Positions 1-5,460 of a stretch of 5,460 nt of DNA are shown here, one piece after another. The notes beneath the pieces were generated by a model. That model had not been told where the DNA came from and did no database searches. It was given only the letters and a program-made list of their open reading frames with translations. Source of the DNA: Gemmatimonadaceae bacterium (lineage in GTDB: Bacteria > Gemmatimonadota > Gemmatimonadetes > Gemmatimonadales > Gemmatimonadaceae); contig JACMLI010000240.1 of assembly GCA_014379705.1 (NCBI GenBank), forward strand, positions 1-5,460, given 5' to 3'. How positions within the stretch are numbered: the first letter of the stretch is position 1; every line of letters begins with the position of its first letter. The position numbers and the translations under genes are program-made.

Positions 1-2201
1 AAGGCGAGGGTCGGTGCCTTTGGTCCCCCCGCATGCAGGTACGTCGATGCCGTCGCATTGGCCTCGGCGAAGGTCTCCTCAACGCTCCACACCGCGGGGA
101 ATACCGTCGTCCCGAGGGCGAGGCGGAAGCCCTTCGTGGGATGTACGGGGGAATCGCGACGGTCGACCACGATGCCGACACCCGCGCCGACCTCACCAAA
201 CTCTTCGCTGCCGTACGGGGCGGTGCGGCTCAGCAGTGTCCCCGCGTTGTCGCGCGTGGAGGTGAACTGGCCAACGGCGCGAAACTCCATCGTCACCCCG
301 GGCGCGACGGGTCGCGTCCACGTGGGCTCGACGCGGAACAGGTTCTGGAAGACGCGGAAGAACTCCCGCGTGCTGTCGGCACGTGTCTCGTTGCCCAGGC
401 CGTGGAAGCGGATCAACTCGATCCCCGAGGCGATCACGCGCATGCCGATCACGTCCTGGCTGTTCGAGCGGGGGAACGTGCCATCCCACCGGACTCGCGG
501 GCGGCGCTCGGAGAGTGAGACGTCGGCACGAAACACGTGGCGCGCCTTGAACGGGTCGTGGCGGAAGCCATAGGCGAAGCGCGTGTGGCTGAGGCTCGCG
601 AGCACGCCGATCCCCGGCGCTGCGCTGACGCCGCGCGTGGTGAACGACCAGTTCCCCCAGTCGCGCACCTGGCGTTCGGCGCGATCCGTGGCCGGCGGGG
701 CATAGGCACGTCGGTCGATCGACGCGCGGCTCGTGCCCCGCACCTCATTGGTGCCTTCCGAGTCGTGCACACTGGTCGCGCGATCCCCGCCGCTCACAGC
801 GTCAGCGACGACGTCATCGCCGGCACCACCGATCACGCGCACCTTCACGCCACTGGAGGGCGGGCCGTGGATGTTGACCACGTCGTTGCCGCCCTGCAGG
901 AAGAGGCGCACTTCGCGCGTCTCGCCTTTCACAAAGCGACGCTGCAGCCAGGGACGGCCCGGCCGGCCACTGGAATCCGACGAGGCGATCGACACAACGG
1001 TCGCGCCATCGGCTTCGCGCGACACGTCAACGACATCGGCGTCGTCCGTTGCTTCCAGGTTCACCTCACTGGCAAGGACCCGATAGAACTCGCGCGCCGC
1101 CTCTGGCAGGAGGGCGCGCCGCGCCACGAGGGCGTCGAACAGCCGTTGCCCGTCGATCGCCACCCATGCCGGGGGCATCTGCCCGATCGAGGAGCGGAGC
1201 ACGTCGTCGTTCAGCTGGAGCTGCAGGTTCAGCGCGACCGTGTCCCACACCGCCATGTCGAGCCCCGAAAGCAGCCGCCGGTCGATCTCGCGAGCATTCC
1301 AGTTCAGCCAGACCATCGACGGGTAGTCCTCGCCGAAGGAAATCAGCTGTGGTACGAATCCGCGGATCACCCAGGGACCGAGGCCCTCGAAGCGGGCGAA
1401 GGGCATGTCACGATCGCGCGGGATCGGTTCCCACAGGGCTCCACGCCGCGTGGAGAAGCGTCCCCAGCGCCACTGGTCGCGGTGGCGATCACGATCGCCC
1501 ACGAGCACGTCGAAGAGGCGGGCCGCGAGGTACGCGCGCGTGTCGACCTGGTTGGTGCTGCTGCGCCGCAGCCGCTCGAACAACCGCTCCGAGCTGATCA
1601 CGTCCGTTGCGCCCAGGGTTTCGGCGGACTCGTCGAAGTCGCGGGCGGGGCGCTCCTCGAAGGTGCCCAGCACGCCCGCGAATTCGGCGCGGAACTCGCC
1701 TAACAACGCGTCGTCAGGCAGGACCACGAGTTGCGGCCGCGGATGGCGGAGGCCGGTCGCGTCGAGCAGCCCCGACACGACTACCGCGGCTGCCGGGTGA
1801 TAGCCGGCCACCTGGTCCTGCGCGACGTCGCGTACGATCGTCTCGCGCAACTCCTCGGGCAGCCCCTTCGTGAAGTCCTTCTCGGACGGACGGAAGACGT
1901 ACTCCCGACCGTCGCCCCCCGTGAAGCGCAGGGAGTTGGTCTGCATGCTGCCGCCACGCTGCGTGGGCGTGAGCCCTCCCGCCGTGCGCCGCAGGTCGAT
2001 GACGTTGACTTCGATCGGCGTGGTCCAGAGGGCGCGATAGTCCTGGCCGAGGACCAGCCGCTTGAGCGTGCCCGCCTTGTACTTGGCGCCAGGCGTGAGG
2101 GTAACGCGCGCCCCGCTGACCTGCGTGGTGTCGCGCGACTGCGCCGACGCCACCGTGGTGAGCGCCAGCGCGCACGCGAGCACAGCAACGGTGCGATGCA
2201 T
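1..2201 (-). CDS. Kinase-like domain fused to Omp85/BamA-type outer-membrane barrel (3' partial)
   Basis: I translated this frame by hand from the ATG at 2199-2201; it is open for 733 codons to the left edge, with no stop in the window. Seen, by residue: a signal peptide MHRTVAVLACALALTTVASA with cleavage after A20 (ASA/QS). Residues 75-110 hold TQRGGSMQTNSLRF and REYVFRPSEKD, resembling a Gly-rich loop and an ATP-lysine strand. ARLFDVLVGDRDRHRDQW (227-244), then WEPIPRDRDMPF (257-268), form the D-x(4)-GDxDRH and DxD pattern of HipA/FAM20C/CotH kinases. Residues 300-380 are mostly helical. Residues 385-475 are beta-rich with GGND and GGAGDDVV. From about 515 there are alternating aromatic strands, ending in GVGIVVDRRDSPVHPTKGF (674-692), the D-x-R-x-x-P-x-x-G signature of Omp85/D15 barrels. 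No POTRA repeat is recognisable. Likely role (inference): an outer-membrane protein that holds or secretes a kinase-like passenger. The barrel is incomplete here. It starts one base after the previous stop. Confidence is high for the gene and barrel, moderate for the kinase-like region. Confidence 0.88.
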   Translation of the reverse strand, partial: MHRTVAVLACALALTTVASAQSRDTTQVSGARVTLTPGAKYKAGTLKRLVLGQDYRALWTTPIEVNVIDLRRTAGGLTPTQRGGSMQTNSLRFTGGDGREYVFRPSEKDFTKGLPEELRETIVRDVAQDQVAGYHPAAAVVVSGLLDATGLRHPRPQLVVLPDDALLGEFRAEFAGVLGTFEERPARDFDESAETLGATDVISSERLFERLRRSSTNQVDTRAYLAARLFDVLVGDRDRHRDQWRWGRFSTRRGALWEPIPRDRDMPFARFEGLGPWVIRGFVPQLISFGEDYPSMVWLNWNAREIDRRLLSGLDMAVWDTVALNLQLQLNDDVLRSSIGQMPPAWVAIDGQRLFDALVARRALLPEAAREFYRVLASEVNLEATDDADVVDVSREADGATVVSIASSDSSGRPGRPWLQRRFVKGETREVRLFLQGGNDVVNIHGPPSSGVKVRVIGGAGDDVVADAVSGGDRATSVHDSEGTNEVRGTSRASIDRRAYAPPATDRAERQVRDWGNWSFTTRGVSAAPGIGVLASLSHTRFAYGFRHDPFKARHVFRADVSLSERRPRVRWDGTFPRSNSQDVIGMRVIASGIELIRFHGLGNETRADSTREFFRVFQNLFRVEPTWTRPVAPGVTMEFRAVGQFTSTRDNAGTLLSRTAPYGSEEFGEVGAGVGIVVDRRDSPVHPTKGFRLALGTTVFPAVWSVEETFAEANATASTYLHAGGPKAPTLA
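3..659 (-). other. Omp85/D15 beta-barrel region (incomplete)
   Basis: This segment encodes residues 515-733 of the fusion protein. It contains alternating polar/hydrophobic strands with frequent aromatic residues (DWGNWSFTTRG, GVLASLSHTRFAYGFR, RHVFRADVSLSE, VTMEFRAVGQF). Near the end comes GVGIVVDRRDSPVHPTKGF at 126-182, the strand-turn-strand signature seen in BamA, TamA and related D15 barrels. A full barrel of this family has 16 strands; the remaining strands should lie beyond the left edge. Confidence 0.82.
1407..1499 (-). other. Kinase-like catalytic motif pair, GDRDRH and DRD
   Basis: This segment encodes residues 235-265 of the outer-membrane fusion protein. GDRDRH sits at 1482-1499 and PRDRD ends at 1407. 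In HipA, FAM20C and CotH kinases a [GN]xxDRH-like motif supplies the catalytic aspartate (here D238 is the best candidate) and a later Asp in a hydrophobic strand binds metal (here D263 or D265). The spacing of about 25 residues between the two is similar to those families. Matching is by eye and no structure was compared. Confidence 0.6.
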
Positions 2202-2202
2202 C

Positions 2203-3075
2203 TCAGCGCGCCCGCCGGTACGTGGTGAGTGTCCCGCGACCGGTGCCACCCTCGTCCCCAATCAGGAGGAGTGAATCACCAACGAAGGCGATGCCCTCGG
2301 GCTGCTTGTGCAGCTTGCGTGGAAGGGACACGCCGCCGACCACCTCACCGCGCGAGGTGAGTTCGAGCACCGCGCGCTCCGGCCCCGCCACCAGGAGATA
2401 GTTCCCCGTCACCGGGTCCACATCGATCGCCGATGGGTGAAACGCCTTCGTCCCCGTGTGCGCCGTGACGCCGTCCAGTGGGACGCTGAGCTGCGGCGGA
2501 TCCGCGGGCACGGCACGAGACACCGACCAGCGGAAGACGGTCACGCGGCCACGCCCCGCTGGGACAAGCGGTGTCTTGCAGGGGAGGAGGAGCACCTGCG
2601 CCCTGGCATCGTACGCCAGGCCCTCGAGTTCGCATTGTGCGCCGAACCCCGTGTCCTTGCTCGTGAATGGCATGGCCACCTCGGCCGCCCCTTCGCGCCC
2701 CTCGTGCAGGATTCCCTGGCTCGTCATGAGGAAGATGCGCGGCCCGACCGTGGCGATGCCCTCGAAGTCTCCCCGCATGGGAGGGCGACCAAGGCTGAAC
2801 CAGCGCTGCACGGTGCCGCCGGGCCCATCGAGGATGGAAATGATCGCGCGCTCATCGCCATGCGCGATCACTCGACCCTCGGCCGTGACCGCGAGTCCCG
2901 AGACTTCCAGGAGCCCCTTGGGCAGGGCCACCTGCGTCCCGACCGCCTTGCGGAGATTGAAGGCCTCGAGCGCCGATGGGCGGGAGCGTCCCTGCCCCGC
3001 GGACGGCATCCACGAGAACGCCGCGCCGGTCAGTACGAGTGCTGCCAGGGGAACAACCGAGGAAAAGCGTCTCAT
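2203..3075 (-). CDS. Exported SdiA-regulated (YjiK-like) beta-propeller protein
   Basis: A 290-residue exported protein. The start was placed at the ATG at 3073-3075. The frame opens further upstream (3195), but those 40 extra codons lie inside ppk1 and read as Arg-rich shadow sequence, whereas this ATG gives a good signal peptide: MRR, a hydrophobic stretch at about 7-23 and a likely cleavage near PSA/GQG (26/27). The mature part shows repeated E-x-[SE]-G-[IL]-A motifs at 57-62 (EVSGLA), 104-108 (FEGIA), 149-153 (ELEGLA region) and 260-263 (EGIA). It also has HGDERA (72-77) and GDEGG (273-277) turns. This spacing, the LLxxSxGxL-like and CELEGLAYD pieces, and the length fit the SdiA-regulated/YjiK family of small beta-propellers. 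Their biochemical role is not firmly established; esterase or phytase-like chemistry has been suggested for related propellers. C148 and C166 are the only cysteines in the mature part and could form a disulfide in the periplasm. The gene is coupled on both sides to ppk1 and the outer-membrane protein. Family assignment is fairly secure; function is unknown. Confidence 0.83.
   Translation of the reverse strand: MRRFSSVVPLAALVLTGAAFSWMPSAGQGRSRPSALEAFNLRKAVGTQVALPKGLLEVSGLAVTAEGRVIAHGDERAIISILDGPGGTVQRWFSLGRPPMRGDFEGIATVGPRIFLMTSQGILHEGREGAAEVAMPFTSKDTGFGAQCELEGLAYDARAQVLLLPCKTPLVPAGRGRVTVFRWSVSRAVPADPPQLSVPLDGVTAHTGTKAFHPSAIDVDPVTGNYLLVAGPERAVLELTSRGEVVGGVSLPRKLHKQPEGIAFVGDSLLLIGDEGGTGRGTLTTYRRAR
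3072..3075 (-). promoter_or_regulatory. ATGA stop/start overlap coupling ppk1 to the next gene
   Basis: Read on the minus strand, the four bases are ATGA. They hold the ATG of the exported propeller protein (3073-3075) and the TGA stop of ppk1 (3072-3074). The 20 bases before this ATG (ending CCCCATCACGGC) hold no Shine-Dalgarno-like AGGAGG, so the second gene is probably translated by ribosomes terminating on ppk1. Confidence 0.85.
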
Positions 3076-5460
3076 GCCGTGATGGGGTCGCGGGCCACGG
3101 CCACGTCGGCCATGAACTGCGCTTGCGCACTGCGCAGCGCGCGCTCGCCGTCGGGCGCCACGCGCGTGTAGGTCCCTTCGGGCGTGAGGAGCCACGCCGT
3201 CGAGTCGTTCATCTCCGCCTCGAGGATGGCATCGAGCCTGGCCCTGTGCGCGTCTGATGTCACGGGAACGAGCACCTCGACACGTCGTCGCAGGTTACGC
3301 GGCCGCAGGTCCGCCGAGCCAATGAAATACTCTCTCGCACCACCGTTGTCGAATGCGTAGATGCGCGCGTGCTCGAGGAAGCGCCCCACGATGCTGGTCA
3401 CGCGGATGCCCGGCATCGGGCGGAGCGTACAGATGCCGCGCACGATCAGGTCGATCTTCACGCCGGCACTCGCGGCATCGTACAGCGCACGGATGACCTC
3501 GCGATCCGCGAGCCCATTGACCTTGAGCCGGATGTGCGCCGGCCGACCGGCGCGCGCGTGCCCCGCTTCGCGCTGGATTCGCTCGACCATGCCGTCGAGC
3601 AGCGAGTTGGGCGCCACGAGGCAGGCCCGGAAGTTCACGTCGGCGGGCGCCGAGCTCCCGGTCAGCGTGTTGAACAGGTCGCTGATGTCGTCGCACACGT
3701 CTTCGCGCGCGGTGAGGAGGCCCAGGTCGGTGTACACCCGCGCGGTGCTCGCGTTGTAGTTGCCGGTGCCGACGTGTGCAAAACGACGCGTCCCTCCCGC
3801 CTCGCGACGCACGACGAGCGCGATCTTGGAGTGGTTCTTGAACCCGGGCAGGCCGTGGACCACGTGGACGCCCGCGCCCTGCAGCCGACGCGTCCAGCGC
3901 ACGTTACGCTCCTCGTCGAAGCGCGCCTTGAGCTCGACAAAGACCGCGACGTCCTTCCCTGCCTCGGCCGCACGACGGAGGGCCTCGGCGATCGGCGAGC
4001 GCTCCCCGGTGCGGTAGAGGGCCACCTTGATCGCGACGACGTCCGGGTCATCGGCCGCGTCCTCGAAGAACCGCACGATCGACGACGAGAAGTCGTCGTA
4101 GGGATGGTGCAGGAGGAGGTCCCCCGCGCGGATCGCGTCCCATAACGACGGAATGCCGGCGAACGCGTCGCGCGCCCTGAACGGCGGGAACGTCAGCTCG
4201 GGCATCGGCAGGTCGGCGAGCTGTCGCAACCCGTCGAGGTCCATCAGTCCCGGAACGTCGACCAGGTCGGCGGTGCCCAGCGCTCCCGGACGCGCCCCCG
4301 GCTCGAGGGCGAGCTCCCGAAGCAGCATCTCGCGCACGGCGTATGGCATGGCGCGCTCGACCTCCACGCGCACGATCGGCCGATGCCGTCGCTCGCGGGC
4401 CTGCTCGTCGATCGCCTGCACCAGGTTGCCGGCCCGCTGCTCATCGAGCTCGAGGTCGGCGTATCGCGTGACGCGGAAGAGCGACGAATGCTCCACGCGC
4501 CGGCCGGGATACAGCAGCGCGAGGTGATGGCGCACCACGTCTTCGAGCGTGACGAACCCCTCGTTGTCGGGGAGCTTGATGAAGCGCGGCAGCGACGACG
4601 GCACCGTGAGTTCCGCGAGGTGGCGGCCATCACCGGCGTCGCGGAGGATCACGGCGAAACAGAGCGTACGGTCGGCGACGATCGGGAGTGAGTGCCCCGG
4701 CGTCGCCGTGATGGCTCGTGGCGTGAGCAGCGGGAAGACGCTGGAGCGGAAGTGCATGCGCAGGTGTTCCTGCGCCGCCGTTGATGTCGTGGCCACGGGG
4801 TGAATCACGACGCCGTACGGTGCGAGGGCGTCGAGCACGCTGGACGCGCACTCATATTGTGCCTGCACGAGCTCGCGCGCGTCGCGGTTGAGGCGGGCGC
4901 GACGCGCATCGAGCCCGGTCCCGTCGGACTCGTCACTGGCCGTGTCGCCATCGTACTTGAGGCGCCCGGCACGGACGGCGTAAAACTCGTCGAGGTTGGA
5001 CGAGACGATCGCCACGTAGCGAAGGCGTTCGAGCAATGGCGTGGCCGGGTCCTGGGCCACGGCGAGCACGCGCTCGTTGAACGTGACCAGGCTGACGTCC
5101 CCGTCGAGCAGCGCCACCGGTTCCTTGACCACGGGCTGCGGGCGCGTAATCGGGCGGACCTGCGGTCCCGTGTCGGAAAGCGGAGCGGAGACGAGGCGCG
5201 GCAGCGCATCCGAGCGGGCGAGCGTCGTGAGGGCCGCGAGGGTCGCCGTGTCCGCGATCTCGGGTGTCCCCACGCGCGCCAGCATCTCCTCGATCGGCAG
5301 CCAGGCGACCGATCCGGCGCCCACCGACCGCGCCGACTGGTCCACGCGCAGGCACGTCCAGATCTCCAACGACCGAATGCGCCCCTCCCCCGTCGTCGTA
5401 CTCAGCAGGTGCAGGTCCCCCACGGTGGTGCCGAGCACTCGGCGCATGAGGTGGCGGCAC
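3072..5460 (-). CDS. ppk1: Polyphosphate kinase 1 with N-terminal Nudix-like extension (5' partial)
   Basis: PPK1 reversibly polymerises the gamma-phosphate of ATP into inorganic polyphosphate through a phosphohistidine intermediate. Residues are numbered from the ATG at 5445-5447. Seen: the PPK1 core begins near residue 113 and ends at 791, about 680 residues, close to the 688 of E. coli PPK1. The N domain holds FNERVL (123-128) and SSNLDEFYAVR (149-159). The two PLD-like catalytic domains hold YRTGERS (478-484), LKARFDEERN (506-515), GFKNHSK (535-541), GTGNYNASTARVYTD (560-574), VRGIC (669-673) and FLEHARIY (690-697). By spacing, H539 matches the E. coli phosphohistidine H435, H693 matches H592, and R479 and R509 match the metal-binding R375 and R405. 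All are present, so the enzyme should be active. The frame stays open from the ATG to the right edge and residues 1-85 resemble a Nudix C-terminal half, so the true start is probably outside the window. The usual RELSWL motif before FNxRVL is replaced by GDVSLV. The stop overlaps the start of the next gene. Confidence 0.96.
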   Translation of the reverse strand, partial: CRHLMRRVLGTTVGDLHLLSTTTGEGRIRSLEIWTCLRVDQSARSVGAGSVAWLPIEEMLARVGTPEIADTATLAALTTLARSDALPRLVSAPLSDTGPQVRPITRPQPVVKEPVALLDGDVSLVTFNERVLAVAQDPATPLLERLRYVAIVSSNLDEFYAVRAGRLKYDGDTASDESDGTGLDARRARLNRDARELVQAQYECASSVLDALAPYGVVIHPVATTSTAAQEHLRMHFRSSVFPLLTPRAITATPGHSLPIVADRTLCFAVILRDAGDGRHLAELTVPSSLPRFIKLPDNEGFVTLEDVVRHHLALLYPGRRVEHSSLFRVTRYADLELDEQRAGNLVQAIDEQARERRHRPIVRVEVERAMPYAVREMLLRELALEPGARPGALGTADLVDVPGLMDLDGLRQLADLPMPELTFPPFRARDAFAGIPSLWDAIRAGDLLLHHPYDDFSSSIVRFFEDAADDPDVVAIKVALYRTGERSPIAEALRRAAEAGKDVAVFVELKARFDEERNVRWTRRLQGAGVHVVHGLPGFKNHSKIALVVRREAGGTRRFAHVGTGNYNASTARVYTDLGLLTAREDVCDDISDLFNTLTGSSAPADVNFRACLVAPNSLLDGMVERIQREAGHARAGRPAHIRLKVNGLADREVIRALYDAASAGVKIDLIVRGICTLRPMPGIRVTSIVGRFLEHARIYAFDNGGAREYFIGSADLRPRNLRRRVEVLVPVTSDAHRARLDAILEAEMNDSTAWLLTPEGTYTRVAPDGERALRSAQAQFMADVAVARDPITA
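5193..5460 (-). other. Probable C-terminal part of a Nudix hydrolase domain fused to PPK1
   Basis: This is the part of the ppk1 reading frame before the PPK core, followed by a Pro-rich linker at residues 86-112 (about 5112-5192). Seen: four open codons before the ATG, a strand-like stretch SLEIWTCLRVD (26-36), then GSVAWLPIEEML (45-56) and DTATLAALTTLA (66-77). Known: many Nudix domains end with a strand, then a W-[IVL]-P-x-E-[EL]-[LM] turn and a D-x-[AT]-T helix of this kind. The diagnostic Nudix box (Gx5Ex7REUxEExGU) is not in the window and would have to lie to the right. The assignment therefore rests on the tail of the fold only. The alternative is a lineage-specific N-terminal extension translated from the ATG at 5445-5447 with no enzymatic role. 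Confidence 0.55.

Noticed and set aside
813..830. RTX toxin-type calcium-binding repeat
   Set aside because: There is only a single GGAGDDVV match; true RTX regions have several tandem nonapeptides. It is kept only as a motif worth checking.
537..1703. Plus-strand open frame of 388 codons
   Set aside because: It is antisense to the kinase-like/barrel gene. The product is rich in Arg, His and Ala with no recognisable domain, signal or membrane segment, while the opposite strand encodes a coherent signal peptide, kinase-like motifs and barrel.
2172..2201. Possible lipoprotein signal (VLAC, Cys10) in the barrel protein
   Set aside because: The cysteine is in the middle of the hydrophobic core and the residue before it does not form a normal lipobox. 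The ASA/QS site at residue 20 is a good signal peptidase I site, and barrels are not lipidated this way.
2308..3171. Plus-strand open frame of 287 codons
   Set aside because: It is antisense to the propeller gene and the end of ppk1. The open frame is a by-product of high-GC codon bias.
3076..3195. Upstream extension of the propeller gene by 40 codons
   Set aside because: The extension reads as Arg-rich sequence inside ppk1 and would bury the signal peptide. The ATG at 3073-3075 fits export and the common ATGA overlap.
3369..4145. Plus-strand open frame of 258 codons
   Set aside because: It lies opposite the catalytic domains of ppk1, including both catalytic histidines, so the minus-strand reading is certain and this one is a shadow.
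4933..5460. Minus-strand open frame in another phase over the ppk1 N-terminus
   Set aside because: Pro/Arg/Gly-rich shadow of the ppk1 frame, which there carries the SSNLDEF and FNERVL motifs.
1..5460. CRISPR arrays, tRNA, rRNA, insertion sequences, tandem repeats or terminators
   Set aside because: No regularly spaced repeats, tRNA-like cloverleaf, transposase or U-tract hairpin was seen. The three genes leave only one non-coding base between them.

Overview
The window is a densely packed, GC-rich piece of a bacterial chromosome with almost no non-coding DNA. All real genes lie on the minus strand, so the order of transcription runs from the right edge to the left edge. Third codon positions are strongly G/C, which is why many long open frames on the other strand are only shadows. 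The gene content (PPK1, a SdiA-regulated-like secreted propeller, an Omp85-type outer-membrane protein) points to a Gram-negative, diderm organism. The very high GC and protein style would suit Gemmatimonadota or a related soil or aquatic phylum, but that is a guess, since no rRNA or other marker is present.

Layout, in transcription order. (1) 5460 to 3072: polyphosphate kinase 1, complete at its C-terminus but running off the right edge. It carries about 110 extra N-terminal residues that look like the end of a Nudix hydrolase domain, so the full gene is probably a Nudix-PPK1 fusion. (2) 3075 to 2203: a 290-residue exported protein of the SdiA-regulated (YjiK-like) propeller type, whose ATG overlaps the ppk1 stop (ATGA). 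(3) 2201 to 1: a large exported protein that starts one base after gene 2 stops and runs off the left edge after 733 codons. It has no stop codon in the window and is easily missed for that reason. It joins a signal peptide, a kinase-like region (GDRDRH followed by DRD, as in the HipA/FAM20C/CotH kinases) and an Omp85/BamA-type outer-membrane beta-barrel.

The 4-base overlap, the 1-base gap and the lack of Shine-Dalgarno-like sequence before genes 2 and 3 indicate one translationally coupled operon. The promoter must lie to the right of the window and the terminator to the left. The operon joins a cytoplasmic polyphosphate enzyme, itself probably fused to a nucleotide- or polyphosphate-cleaving domain, to two envelope proteins. 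One of these looks like an outer-membrane protein carrying a kinase-like passenger. A link between polyphosphate metabolism and phosphate or phosphotransfer chemistry at the cell surface is a reasonable hypothesis but remains inference.
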